DNA of 64,000 nt, taken from Hygrocybe punicea. Lineage: Eukaryota; Basidiomycota; Agaricomycetes; Agaricales; Hygrophoraceae. The DNA is taken from positions 1,426,001 through 1,490,000 of the forward strand of contig OY744472.1 of the NCBI GenBank assembly GCA_963556145.1. The letters are read 5' to 3'. Numbering within the stretch: the stretch's first letter is position 1; each line of letters begins with the position of its first letter. The position numbers were made by a program, and so were the translations under genes. The notes below the pieces were generated by a model. The model searched no databases. It was not told the origin of the DNA and worked only from the letters and a program-made list of their open reading frames with translations. Positions 1 to 12,629 of the stretch are shown piece by piece.

Positions 1-739
1 CTCTGATCATTGCAATGAGAACGTATAGTCAGGTTGAGTGTTGGGCTGTGTTGCAGATTAAGTTGTGTCATATATGATGGGTTTTCGTGTATAGAGGGAC
101 CATGCCCTCTACACTGCAGAACATCTTGCCACATACACAGCCAAGGTCAACTCCCACCTTACCATGCTGACCCAACAGTTGAACCACATCTGCGCCAACC
201 ATGCCCTCCTCATTACATAACTTGAAATCATGGCCATGGACCAATGTGAAGGACTTGTTGAGACAACATGTCAGTGACTGGGCCAGGTATTTATCTGTAC
301 ATTATGTGTTATATATATCTATCACTATATAAAATAGATGGACTTTTTTTTTCTTCTTTTTTTTCATGAGAAATAAATAGATGCATGAAAACAAGGGGGG
401 GAAAAACCAATACTCCATCAGCTAGGTCCATACTGGCAAGGGTGAAGCCCAAAGAAGTTCCCAGCACAGAATGATTGGGACTAGTCACATCATTTGAGTT
501 CATGTCAGAAATAGAATGGGAACAATAGGCATTCAAATGCAAAATAGATAACACCCCACCAGGTACACTTTATTGGAACCTCCAGGTCGATGTCAAACTA
601 AAATGGATCATTGGCAGCTAATTGTCATCAACAGGTTCATCAGATGCATGTGACCCATCAGCCAGAGAGTTGGATCCATTGGTTGAGGCATCAGGTTCAT
701 GCATGTCCACTGGAAAGTGCAGAAAGTCAGTGAGGGAAA

Positions 740-1615
740 TCAAGAGTCATGAGCAGCTACAATATGGTATAAGCCAGAAAGCCATGTACCAGGTATGAGA
801 AATGGTTCTGTCCAATTCAGCAAGGATGTAGGACTGACTACCCATTTTGCAGGTGACAATCATTGGTCCAAACCAATGTAGCTTTGATTTCTGGTCTACA
901 GACATTTCAACACATGAATTCTGAATGAGTACTAGATCGCTGGGTCACAAGTCATAGTTCTTGATCATATTCACAAATTTATCTTTGAATTGTCAGACAG
1001 ACTCGAACCAAGACTTTAACACATGATCCTTAATGGTGTCAAGATCCTCAGGCCATTGGCACAACTGTTGGGCATGAAGAGCAATGAGCTCCACCATTGT
1101 CACAGCATTTTGCCATGGGACCAAATAGGTTCCTTCAGCCGAAATGAACGGAAAGAGTGGCTCGACACCATGAACCATGTAATACAACAAGTATCCTAGA
1201 CCCTGCTGGGTGGTAACACTTTCCACTGAAGAGGGAATCTCTGGGCCTCAGAGGGAAAGGCTCAGGGGGAGCCACTGCAGGAAGGGGGAAGCTGGGGAAA
1301 ACCCTTGTTGATGACGAAGCTACAAACAGGAAAGGAAACACTATCTAAGGGTCCTCAGGGTCCTAGGGGCTCACAGCACCTGCTGCACTGGCCAAAACAC
1401 TGAGTGCACAACAGTATGCCAATTCCACTCATCTCCACTGCATGTCTTCATTATCCCTTTGTGAGCATCCCAATGGCCTGGGAATTGTAGGGCAAAATCT
1501 GGATATATTGGATATCAACACAATCCATGAGACAATTGAGTGCATAGATGAATGGAGGGCCATTATCCATGACAATTTCTTCCAAAGCCCCACCAGGACA
1601 ATATTTCCTCAGAGA
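740..1615 (-). pseudogene. Decayed Gypsy integrase C-terminal region
   Basis: Read on the minus strand, this stretch matches the integrase and downstream region of the better-preserved Gypsy element at 58.1-58.75 kb. Shared landmarks include an HGVEPLFPF block (near 1150) and the region around the TDNG motif (near 1590). An open piece of 77 codons remains at 993-1226, but the whole is broken by stops and small indels. Differences from the intact copy are largely CG to TG or CA; for example the intact acgtgaatttcgg is acatgaattctg here. This is a relic with no expected function. Homology is clear; exact ends are not. Confidence 0.85.
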
Positions 1616-1679
1616 TAAAGGTGCCTATTGTGGAGCCCCTTTCTCCAGTAGACCCAGTCATTTTGGTTAACCCAATCAC

Positions 1680-2200
1680 AGATATAGTTGCAAAGGATAG
1701 GTACACATAGTGCAGTTGCTTGCTGGGGGGGTAGGTTAACACAAAAGACAGCTCTTGCTGGGGAAATGTGGTGTGGTAGGTTGACCCAGGTACAGCTCTT
1801 GCTTGACAAGGGCTACTGGGTGGGTCAACCCAGTGTCAGCTCTGCCATGGGGTAGGTTAACCCAGGGCAGCTATTCCTGGATGGATGGGTTGACCCAGGT
1901 CCAACTGTTCAAGCAATGTGGGTTGACCTGACCTCAGCTGTTACTGCAGCACTGGGTTGACCCAGGTCCAGCACTTGCTGCAGGGTAGGTTGACTGGGGT
2001 CCAGCCCATCCTGTAGCATTGGGTTGACCCTGGACCAACCCATGCAGGTTTGCTAGGGTCTAGATATTGCTCCAGCACATGACCCCACTCTTGCTGCAGA
2101 ATTGGGTTGACCCTGGCCTAGCTCTTGCTGCAGGATTTATTTGACCAGGGTCCAACTCTTGCTCCAATGTGGGCCTATGTTGGTCTATAGGATTAAGCCA
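1680..2200. repeat. Degenerate minisatellite, about 50-bp unit
   Basis: About ten diverged units repeat the core GGGTTGACCCAGGTCCAGCT followed by CTTGCTGCAG. Spacing varies by a few bases between units and there is almost no CG. It directly follows the Gypsy relic. No coding potential. Confidence 0.75.
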
Positions 2201-2360
2201 CATCTCACTCTGCCTGCATGTATTTAATGTTGACAACATTGACACAGCTTACAATAGCTCAAGCCAATATTTATTTAGAAACTGCCATATAAAGTAATCA
2301 AAATGTTTCAATCTGTGCATCACATAAATGTACCATGTAATATAATTTGAATGCAATTAT

Positions 2361-2630
2361 TAAAAGCACAGGGAATAGCAAAATTACAAAATTATTATTT
2401 TGACAATGCACAATATCTTACTTGTACTATCAGCCATTACAGGAGCTACTTATTCCCAATGACAATCTATGGCAAAATCAGAAATTACCCCACTTGGAAT
2501 ATTGTGCTTTTCTATTTCATATTGCTCAATTCTCAATTAGAATCAATACATATAACCTCACTATTACTTCAAATAGACACATAAATTTAATGATTATTTT
2601 ATCCAAATACATAATTAAGTAGTAAAGGGC
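2361..2630 (+). repeat. Left terminal inverted repeat
   Basis: AT-rich arm, reverse-complement partner of 7667-7933 with only scattered mismatches and a few 1-3 base indels. It ends at AGTAAAGGGC, where similarity to the partner stops sharply. Confidence 0.85.
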
Positions 2631-2639
2631 AGGAGGCAG

Positions 2640-5180
2640 TTGGGAGGAAGGTAGGTGTGCCAGTGGATTTGCAGTGGCAGCAGGAGAAGGGAGTGACAAT
2701 GGGAGAAGGGAGGGGAGGGAAGGGAGGAGGGAAGAGCAGCAGGGATTGGGAGTGAGAGTTGGAGGAGGAGTGGGAGGAGAGTGGGATGTACATACCTCTC
2801 GCATTCCCCTTGTCCTGGTTGTCTTCATCTATGTCTCCACCGTCCTCATTCCTGTTATTCCTGTCCACATCATTCTGATTCATTCCCATTCCCATCCCTG
2901 TCTGTTCCTGTCATTCTGGTTGTTGTTGTTGTTGTCATCATACTCATTGTGATCGTCTTCTCATCCCCTAGATGATGGTTGTCTCTGTCATCCAGTCATG
3001 CTGTGGCTGGCCCTCTCCATCCCTGTGGTCATCCCCTTGCTTGCCATCTGTGCCCTTGTCACCTCTGTCCTCATCATTGCCATCATGGTTGTCTTGGCTG
3101 TCCATCCTAGTCATTGGCACATCCTCATACCCGGCCTCGTGGCCTTGTTTCCATGGCCATTTTTGTGGGTGTCCATTCTGTTTGCTGGGGTGGCTGTGGT
3201 ATTGTTTTCTGGCTGGTGTTGGTTGCTGTTTGGGTTCGCCTGTGTTTGTTGTGGGTGTAGCTGCAATTATTCTAATCATTACCACACAACTCACAAAAAA
3301 ATTCAAAAAAGACATTACCTCAGGTATTCTTCTACACCCATTTTATGTTGTTGAAAATGAGGAGTCAAACCCCAATGGTGGAGTAGTTGTGTCTGGACAG
3401 TCACATGATAGAGTTCTCATGGTTTGTCATAGTCAGTAGCCTTCTGGATGTAGTAGACAGTCCTATCTGAGCCTTTTGGCAGCTTCTGCCCTGTTGCAAT
3501 CCCAAGGGACCTCCCACCCACACCACCGACAGTTTCCAATTTCCCAAATGGGTTTGAGTTGCCAAACATAGAAGTTTGGCTGAATCTTCTGGCATGCACA
3601 ACAAGGCATGTATACCCCAAGTGAGATCCTCAAAAGATGTAAATATAGTATACCTACTCTCATGTCAAATTTTGTATTTTATTTGGCCCTGCATAAAGAG
3701 CTATTCACAATTTATTCTATTCCCCTGCCAGAATTTGCCCCTTAATGATCTAACTTTGTCTTTAAAGTCTGAAATTAATCTAAAGAGTACTTAAATAAGT
3801 ACTTATTGTGGTACACATAAGTACCTGATTGTTGGTGGACCAGGACCTATGTTGCGGCCAGCAAATGCATAGAATTGTGCATTGTGGCTGGCACCTCAAC
3901 CAATGTCCCAACTAGCTGTCAAAACTAGCTGCTTGACTTTGAACCCATTAAATTTTTCTTGGATACAACATATTTCTGAGACCACCAAGTGCCAGGCACT
4001 GATTATCAATACAACAGATACTTTACATAGTAGTTTCAAAATTATTCTCATATTTTCAGAGCAATATTGGTAAGGTTGCACTTGAAGAGTCTGAATTTGG
4101 CAGGGAGGTATCAATTAATCATGGATATCTTTGTATGTAGGCTACAATAAAATACAAAATTTGGGGAGGATGTAGTTATAGGCTAATTCTATCCCCACAT
4201 GGTCTTAAATGTGTTACAAAGTTGTTGGGCTCTATGCAATAACACTGAGAAAAGTCAGATCATGTTTACATATAAGGCAACTCACACCTATTTGGGCAAT
4301 TGGCAACCTCTGACATGGGGTTCAATCGTCGCATACTCCACAATGCATCCATGAGAACACCAACAGCAGCAAAATCAAGTAGAAGGTAAGTAGATTTCTC
4401 AAAATTTATTATCTATTACTATGCTAACTAATGTTATTGTTTTTATGTAGAACTATATCACTGCCATGCCAGGAATGGGCCACAACACATATGCCCATGC
4501 CACATCATATCAATGCCCAACTAAAGGGCCAAAACGATGGATAGGAGGCAATGATGAGGGCACAGACGGCCAGCCAGGGGAAGATGATGGGGACAGAGAT
4601 GGCCAGCAAAGAGACAACAGGACAATGGAGATGATGACGACCACCCAGGGGATGATGAGGACGATGATGGGGATGGAGACAGGGATGATGAAGACAATGA
4701 GGATGAGAGGACAATGAGAACAATGAAGAGGACAATGACAATGACAAGGATGACAATAAGAACAATGACAAGGATGACAATGAGGACAATGACAAGGACA
4801 ACAATGAAGACAATGACAAGGACAACAATGAGGACAATGACAAGGATACTTAGAGGAGCAATGGAACAATGGGGACAGGGACAGGGACAGTGGGGATGAG
4901 GATGATGGAAACAGGAATGATGGGTATGAGGGCAGTGGACAAAGATGACAACAATGATAGGAACATGACAGGTATGTACATCCCACCCCTCCTCCCTCTC
5001 CCTCTCCCTCTCCCTCTCCCTCTCCCTCTCCCTCCTGCCCTTACCTCCTGCCTTCCCACCTTCCCTCTTCTCCTACTCTCATTCCCTTCTCCCACTTCAC
5101 ACCCACCTTGCTCCCACTCCCACACCCACCTTGCTCCCACTCCACACCCACCTACCTTCCTCTCACCTGTCTCCTGTCAT
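2640..5180. repeat. Internal inverted duplication of an Asp-rich low-complexity block
   Basis: The block at 2640-3310 (minus strand) and the block at 4465-5180 (plus strand) share order and sequence. Each has a tract rich in Asp/Gly codons with GTDG and GQP-type words, then the junction AGGTATGTACATCCCAC, then a pyrimidine-rich CTCC tract. The two copies face each other inside the 5.6 kb element. AGGTATGT resembles a splice donor. No known domain is visible. Confidence 0.6.
4991..5034 (+). repeat. (CCCTCT)n microsatellite
   Basis: Six to seven near-perfect CCCTCT units within a longer pyrimidine tract. Confidence 0.9.
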
Positions 5181-5740
5181 TAATGAATGACACAGGTTTC
5201 AAAATCCACACAGGTTTTAATCACAGGTTCATGCAGGTATGGGTATGGGTTGCCAAATCAGGACCTGCATCAAACCCATACCTGGACACGGGTTGAACAG
5301 GTCACCAGTGGGTACAACTGACCACCAACAACCCTCATAAAACAGGTAAGTATCTACATTTTTTCTATGTTTCATATTACTTATCCATTTTACCTATGAT
5401 GCAACTAAACGGGTACCACCATGACACATGAAACACGTGCACCCAGCAACACAACAGCAACTACACCCATGCAACCATGACACAAAACAATAGGAGACAA
5501 GGAGATGAGCAGTGGGGGTGGTGCACCCACCCCTGCTGCATTGGGTATGCTTCCTTTGTTACTAACTACAGGAATCCACACACCAAAACAGCACCAGGCC
5601 AGGAGATGATGATAATGGATGATGATGATGATGATGGCATTGATGCCAATGCCCTCCCATGCCCATGCACTTGCCCTTGCCCTCACCCTTGCCCATGCCT
5701 GCACTCACCCTTGCCCATGCCCATGCCCATGCCCATACTC

Positions 5741-5803
5741 GCCCACACCCTCACCCACACCCACACCCACACCCACACCCACACCCACACCCACACCCAC
5801 AAC
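5741..5803 (+). repeat. (CCCACA)n microsatellite
   Basis: About nine hexamers of CCCACA, preceded by a CCCATG-rich tract from about 5650. The long frames over it are translations of the repeat, not genes. Confidence 0.9.
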
Positions 5804-5809
5804 CCCACC

Positions 5810-7660
5810 CTTTGGAACAACAGCAAGGGCCCATGACCAAGAGCCCCCTCCCAATTCACCTTGTGAACCTGCACCATCACGTTAATGGATGTTGGTGCTG
5901 TATCTGCAAGGTATCCAGGAGGAAGGTGGTGCCCAGTGTGTTACATTATTCAACTCTGCAACTCTGATTCCAACTCCAGTACCCACCATGACAATTCTGC
6001 ATTATCACACCTTCCTTTTTCATTCACTTTTACCTTTTGTCTTCTTTTGGACATCACTGTTTATTCTTGTTCTTGTTTTCTTTTTATCCTTCTTCTAGAA
6101 CAATTCAGACTGACCATGGACATATCCCCATGTGACCTTGCTGTACCCAAATAGTCTTCTTGCCAATGGACATCATCACCATTGTCTTTATTGTTTACTT
6201 CATCCCACAACAAACCAATACACAATGGCTGTACTCCCAACACAGCTTGTTACTGTGATTATTATCAGCTTCATTGCAATGACTTTCCTTATTGGTTTCT
6301 ACCTTGTTATGATCTATCTTTGGCACCAACACCTTTCTGCCATTGATACTTCTGACTTCCACCTTTGACAATTTATCAACACATAATTGACAATTGCCAT
6401 ACCTGGATATTTGGTTTCCACTTTTGTATCTTGTGCCTACCATGATCCTCCCTGACTATCTGATGACATTCCTCACCTGCATGCATACTCTGAACAATCC
6501 TCAATCACGATACATTTTACTGCTCCCTCCAATCTGACTATCGCTGGAGGACACTCCTTCAGACTTTGACCACAGACCATACGACTTCTCAATACAGTGA
6601 ACCAACCCCTATTATGTATTGTTCACACATCATCACTTCAAAGCAGTACTCAACGACTTGTTCCCACAGCTTGTCACTTGTGCCATGACTCAAAACCTGG
6701 ACCCGCATTCATTTATCCTTTTCCATCTATAACCTTACACTTGTTTACAACAATTACCCTTTCTTAGAGGAAGACCAACATCAGGTGGACATCATTGTTC
6801 CACACACAGGACAAGACATTGCCCCTCAATACGTCATTGACACAGTCATCATCATCTGGTACAGCTTACACTGTTCACATGTCTGACCTCGACCATTCCA
6901 CTGTTCTAGTTGGTTTTATCCCAACACATTTCTTTGTTTTCTTTCATACCGACGTTGCCACTATATCCACACTACCTCAAGACACTCCCTTCACAAACCC
7001 CATACTGGATGATGCCTCTCTCAAACCCCTACTTGCCTATTGCAGCAAGTGTAGACCCTGCATTGGCAATTCTGCATATCACATGATCCAATGACAAATC
7101 ATCTAAGTCATCCGGACCTCTTCTATCCCTCAATGACACCTGGGCCTCCAGTTGGATCACGAGAACATCAACATGAGGACACCTCATGTCCACCTCATAG
7201 TGAACACATGGTGTAGTTGGACTTGCTGTAGCTTCATGGTTGGACTTCTATTTACCTCCCCTCAAGACCAGTCACTATATCTACTGTTCTTGTAGTTGGT
7301 TCTGACTTTTTCTTCTTTTCTTTTCTTTACATTTAGTCTGGTTCTTGGGGCTGATCCTCTTGTCTTGGGAAATCCCCATGACATTAGACCGTGACCCCCT
7401 CCTCTTAGCAGTGTTGTCTTAGTTATGAAAACTGCTGTTCTCTCCTCTGGAAACTACCTCCCAGTTAAGTTTATTGTTGCTGGAGCCCACTGCAGAAGCA
7501 ATCCATAACACAGCACCACTATCTTGTTGTGGGTACACGTTGTACCTGAAACCCGTGAGTGATTCCAGGACCCATGGGTAGACCCGTGGTTTTACCATAC
7601 CCACAGTGTGTGTATGGGTATGGGTCACAGGAAAATACCTGCGATAGACCCATGTCATGT
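5810..7660. other. Interior of TIR element, no recognisable gene
   Basis: About 1.85 kb with open frames no longer than 100 codons (for example 6795-7094, plus) and no motif I can assign. A short repeated word GGTATGGGTATGGGT also occurs near 5236 and near 7610. Confidence 0.5.
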
Positions 7661-7666
7661 GCTACC

Positions 7667-7933
7667 GCCCTTTACTATTTAATTATGTATTTGAATAAAT
7701 AATCATTAAATTTATGTGTATATTTGAAGTAATAGTGAGGTTATATGTATTGATTCTAATTGAGAATTGAGCAATATGAAATAGAAAAGCACAATATTCC
7801 AAGTGGGGTAATTTCTAATTTTGTCATAGATTGTCATTGGGAATAAGTAGCTCCTGTAATGGCTGATAGTACAAGTAAGATATTGTGCATTGTCAAAATA
7901 ATAATTGTAATTTTGCTATTCCCTGTGCTTTTA
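7667..7933 (-). repeat. Right terminal inverted repeat
   Basis: Reverse complement of 2361-2630. Similarity begins at GCCCTTTACT and ends at GTGCTTTTA; outside it the flanks do not match each other. Confidence 0.85.
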
Positions 7934-8518
7934 CAGCCATTTTTGTAATTGTTGGCACTAACTCAGCTTTTTTCAATCAATTAGAAAAATATGGACTTAG
8001 TAGAATTTTAAATGCTGAATTGTGTATCTCATGAGATACTGGGGACTGGCAACGCCACCACCAAAAGTGTCCAGTGGCTGTACAGTGAAATCACCCATGA
8101 AAACGCCACAGCTAATAACTCTTTGTACAGTTCAAATTTCAGCTAGCATTGTGAAGAGAACTTGTAGATATAAGTGATGTGTATCCATAATTTTTTTGAA
8201 AATTTTGACTGTGTATTGCTTGCAATACATTGATTTTACAATAATGTGTTTTTGTGTTGCAGACTGTGTATTTAGCACTTTCCCCAGATACACAAGACTA
8301 AGGACACTAAAAAAAAAATTGTTCTGAACAATTTTTGCATCTTGTTTTTATCTACCAGTTCTTCTCTTACTTCAAACCGAAATCTGAGCTTGCTGAAGAG
8401 TTATAAGCTTTTCTATCCAGAGGTCACATGCTGGACACTTTTGGTAGTGGCATTGCCGGTCCCCAGAGATACTGCATGGATTGGGATGGTTATGGAGGAA
8501 AAGTTGTACTATTTCTTA
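7934..8518. other. CG-poor spacer, nothing recognised
   Basis: AT-rich sequence between the 5.6 kb TIR element and the next CG-rich element. No open frame over 60 codons stands out and no repeat was recognised. Confidence 0.4.
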
Positions 8519-10944
8519 TAGTGATGGATGGGTCAGGTTCGGAACCATGGTTCAAACCTGAACTGATGGGAACCGAACCGTGGTTCGGGTCCAAGTTCAG
8601 GGCCAGGCGTGAACCGGACCTAAAGTCCGGTTCCGCATTCACGTGTTGTTTCGCGGTCCAGAACCCGTTCGGACTGGTTCGAACTGGTAGGTAACAGTGT
8701 CCTGGCTAACCACTGTTATCCACGCAACCCACCTCCACCTCCTCCCATCTCCCTCGCTTGCAAACGTGATGTCGTGCACTGCCGCCTTGGTCCATGACCA
8801 GGCCGTAACGAGCGACAACGACACTTCGATGACGAGGGCGGATGTCACGCGCACAACAACTTCAAGTTGAACGATGACGACATCGAACTTGAAGATGAGC
8901 AGAACTGTTCGCGGTGAACTGTTCTGCTCAAGGTAAGTCCTTAGTTATTTCAGGTACTTCTACTAATTCTAACTTTTAGTTCATTCCTACTTCGCTAGCG
9001 GAGAATTAACAACGACGGCAACGACATCCACTGCCTTCTGGCAACAGGGCGACGGCGATGGCGATGACAACAACGGCTACCACCACTACCGTCACACAAC
9101 GACGGCGATGGCGACAACCTCCACCGCCATCCGGCAGCAGTACGACGGTGGAACTGGGCCGATGTTGACGAGGACCTAAACTGTGAGCCGTGGCTCGGGT
9201 CTGGGGCCTTCTACACTCTTTCGACCCTGACCACAACGACCACAGTGATGACGATGGCGACACCACCAAGCCGGAGTGGAGCCGGCCAAGGTACGACAAC
9301 AACAACACATCCCGCCGCTACCACAGCGCCAGCAGCGAACCTACGACGCCAACGCCAACGCCAACGCCAACGCCAACAGATGCCAACAGGAACGGAATCG
9401 GCATCCAGCAGCAGCAATCGCGGCAGCGACTGCAGCGGCAACCACCACCACAGCAGCAACCAGCCCCCTCGCTCAAGCGCTGGTCGCCAGCGCCCACGCC
9501 CAATGATGTGAACGGATGACGAATGGCGGCAGGCGGGGGATGGCGGGTTGCAACAGTGGGCAGCGTGAACGGGGAGGCGACTGTGGGGGCGAGGCCGGTG
9601 GAGGTGGGGCGGCTCTGCCCCGCCCTCTATTTTTTCTTCAACATTATCTTACCTAAATACATTGACGTGTCTTGTGTTATACCCAGAACCTTAGCTACGT
9701 TTTATAGTGTTTGGATAAAAAAATTGACTGTGTTTATGAAAATTTTGAGTTAGGTTCTTGGTACTAGGACTCGGAGTTACCAGGTCTTGTTGTCAACAGC
9801 GAGCTCAACTTATTCGTCATCCCGCCGCTATTTCTTCGAGATCTTTGTATATGTCATGTATTAGTGCCTCTAGATAGTGTATATAGACTAATATACAATG
9901 AGTAAAGGGGAAATAAAAGAAACAAATGGGGGAGATACATGGAGTGCTGCCACTGAACTGGCGGGTACTCAGTACTACTCACCTTCTCAGAGGCGTCACA
10001 GTTGGTCTCCCTTTGATGGGAGAGGGCGCTGGATGGTGAATGAGGGGTGGGGAAGATGCTGGAGGACAGGGAGGGCTGGCCTGAGTGGGGTGGCAATGGG
10101 TGGTGGGGGAGGGTCTGCGAAGCAAATTGGATGGAGGAAAAGGGTTGGGGAAGGTTGGGGAAGGTTCCTGGCCCCGAACGAACAGCGGGAAGGGGTCAGT
10201 AAGTGGGGGAATAAGCAGGATAAGGTGGTTACTTACCTTGGCCACTAGGGCCCCCCACGGCCCTCCCCACATTCCATCATCGATGAAAACGATGGAGATA
10301 TCATCTAAGACATCTCCATCATCCTTTCTGCAGTTTTCACCCTCCCGATTGGTCCCGCCGTCAAGTTGTTCAGAGGTGATGATACAGGCGGTTACAGTGG
10401 CGATATCACAACAATGACAACGCCATTGACAACGCCATCGCCGTGGGCAACCCTACACATTGCCTACATCGTCTTTGTCACTACACGCCTGGTCCGCCGC
10501 CACTGGTTTCGAAGTTCGAGGCCAATGGTAGAAAAGGTCGGGAGCGCTCCTGTGCGGCTTTGAGGACATCCGGGATGGCGTTCTTGGTGCAAATAGTCGC
10601 TGTCGTCATCGAAGTCTTCGTTTCCATCGTTGTCGATGTGGTGGGGAGTGGGAGTATGGCGGAGAGTTGGGTGCCAGTGGTCGTAAGATCAAGTAAAGTA
10701 CATCATGTACATGTGACTCAGACTGACCATTTGAAGCTTATATGGGATGATACCGATGGGATTGAGGTCAGTGAAGGGGAGATGGAATTGTGACAGTAGT
10801 AAGTATGAAATTATACCTGCATAGCTACAAAATCATGTAGCTATGAGCTTGATAAAATTTGCGTTCGGTTCCGGTTCTAACTAGTCTGAACGTGAACTGG
10901 ACCCACCTGAACCAGAACCAAGGGTTCGGTCCGAGGTTCAGGCC
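8519..10944. mobile_element. Low-complexity element, TAGTG start, hAT-like family
   Basis: Begins TAGTGATGGATGGGTCAGGTTCGG and carries subterminal GGTTCGGAACC / GAACCGAACC words like those of the related elements at 10945, 51512 and 52400. The far side ends in matching GGTTCGGTCCGAGGTTC sequence at about 10925, but a clean CACTA terminus and TSD are missing. Interior blocks are (CCAACG)n, CAG/CAA-rich and GA-rich, separated by intron-like stretches such as GTAAGTCC at about 8934. CG content is much higher than in its flanks. Confidence 0.5.
9348..9378 (+). repeat. (CCAACG)n microsatellite
   Basis: Five near-perfect CCAACG hexamers inside the low-complexity element. Confidence 0.85.
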
Positions 10945-12224
10945 TAGTGTTGGGGAAGTTCGGTCTCAGACCGACCCAAACCCGGTTTAGACCGAACCGA
11001 AACCGCCGGTTTCGGTTTGGGAAATTTCGGCTGAGACCAAACTGTTCAGTCTCCGGTTTGGAGCTTTGGCCGCGGGCCAATACGGTTTCAAACTCAGTTT
11101 GAACCGCAAACCGACAGTACTTGGCTGACTTCGAAAGTCACCCAAATTCACCAACCCCCACCAACAACACCCCCGATGTACGCCAAACGAGGACGATGGA
11201 GCACCCGAGGTCGACAAAACGGGCGGCGGGGTACTCCCTGCCGCCCTCGTATGTTTTTTATTTTTATTTATTCGAACTTAACTAACGCATTAACACATTA
11301 CAGGTTGACGCACACCACCATCACCACCATCACCACCATCACCACCATCACCACCATCACCATCACCACCACCATGACGGCAACGACAGCCACTGCCACC
11401 ATGACGGCCACAACCACGACAGCAGCGATCAACGCCGCACCAGACACGCCAACGCCTCCAATGCGCACGCACGCAAACGAACGTGAACGGGGTGGAGTGG
11501 CAGTTGTCGAGCAGCGGGGGGTGGTGCATCCACCCCCGCTCCTTCGTGGTACGTATTTTTATTGATTTTTTCACTGATTTTATTTGTATATCACAGAATA
11601 CCATCACCACCATGCAACACTACCACCATCACCACCATGCAACACCAACACCACCGAGGAAGGCCAATGTGGGGTCAACCCAGCCATTGTCGCATGTACA
11701 ACGCGTATGACGCGTCCGGACACCCACGCGAAGACGCTCCTATGCCACCACCACCACGCATCCACCGAAAACAACCAAAGCGGCTGCAACCCGGCCATCG
11801 TCGCGTGCACAATGCATATGACGCGTGGGGCACCACCACCACCATCACGCGTCCATCGAAAACGGTCAACCCGCCACCACGTGTACAACGCGTGTGACGC
11901 GTCAGGACACCCACGGAGAGGCCTGCATGCAGCTCAATGCCGGCGCAGGGTGTGCCAGCACCCCAGCACCCCAATCCCACCTTGCAAGCAGGCTGGCCAC
12001 GTCAATTGACATGCGCAGCACTGTTGCAAGGTCAGAATGGTGCAGGGGGACTGGCCACTAGCCAAACGCGGTTCAGACCGCATTTGGACCGAAACCGAAC
12101 TGATGCAAACCGTTTGCATTGGTTTCGGTCCAGGTTGGAGATTTTGGGGTGGAAACCGGACCATTCGGTTTCCGGTTTGGGCAAAAAGGCCCAAACCAGA
12201 CCAAACCGAACTTCCCCAACACTA
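10945..12224 (+). mobile_element. hAT-type non-autonomous element, copy A (1280 bp)
   Basis: Both ends read TAGTGTTGGGGAAGTTCGGT inward, so TAGTG...CACTA termini of the hAT type are seen. Subterminal regions are dense in GGTTTGG/CCAAACC words. The interior has (CACCAT)n at 11319-11372 and exon-like low-complexity blocks separated by two intron-like segments (about 11249-11303, GTATGT..CAG; about 11549-11596, GTACGT..CAG). The copy at 35653-49160 shares this interior in inverted orientation, confirming a family. No intact 8-bp TSD is visible at this copy. No transposase is encoded. Confidence 0.75.
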
Positions 12225-12625
12225 CTTGGCCAACCCCGGGCTAATGGCCACCCAACATATGCCAGTGGGTCAGCCACCCATGCCTGATGGCCAGCCAAAA
12301 TATGACTGTGGGTCGGCCAACCCAGGTCCAATGGCCAGCCAAGATATCCCTACTGGTCAGTCAAACCCACATCTGATGGCCAGCCAATATGTGGCAGAGG
12401 GTTGGCCAACCCATGCCTGATGGCCAGCCAATATATGGCACAGGGTCAGCCAACCCATGTCCAATGGCAAGCTGAAACCCCCACCAGGTTGGGCAAAATA
12501 TCCCTGGTTGGCCAACCCAATTGGGCTGGCTAGCTGGCTCAGCCAAGCCATCTGCCTTGGGAAAAGATATTGGTCAGCCAAGGTTGGCTGGCCCACTTCA
12601 AGTGGGAATTGTCCATCTTGGCTGT
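12225..12625 (+). repeat. Satellite array 1, about 50-bp unit
   Basis: Repeated units of the form GGCCAACCCATGCCTGATGG + CCAGCCAATATATG, about seven copies, ending in the unique word CCCACTTCAAGTGGGAATTG. The same satellite and the same terminal word recur at 23470-24044. Confidence 0.85.
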
Positions 12626-12629
12626 CCTA

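Larger units (their letters stand above)
2361..7933. mobile_element. 5.6 kb element with 270-bp terminal inverted repeats
   Basis: The ends are near-perfect inverted repeats of about 270 bp (2361-2630 and 7667-7933), starting TAAAAGCACAGGGAATAGCA. I see no convincing target-site duplication next to the ends. The interior contains Asp-rich and Pro-rich low-complexity coding-like tracts, simple repeats and no recognisable transposase. This fits a non-autonomous or decayed DNA transposon with long inverted ends; the superfamily cannot be named. The two arms are far more alike than the rest of the element would suggest. Confidence 0.7.

Noticed and set aside
5477..5836. Long plus-strand open frames over 5477-5967
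   Set aside because: They translate a CCCATG/CCCACA repeat tract (Pro/His/Thr/Met only) in all three phases; no gene-like composition.
9190..9519. Open frames in several phases at 9190-9519 and 11176-12009
   Set aside because: Translations of CCAACG, CAG and CACCAT repeats inside non-autonomous elements, open in many frames at once.
12225..12625. Regularly spaced repeats resembling a CRISPR array
   Set aside because: Units are contiguous and diverged, without unique spacers of fixed length, and the genome is eukaryotic: a minisatellite.
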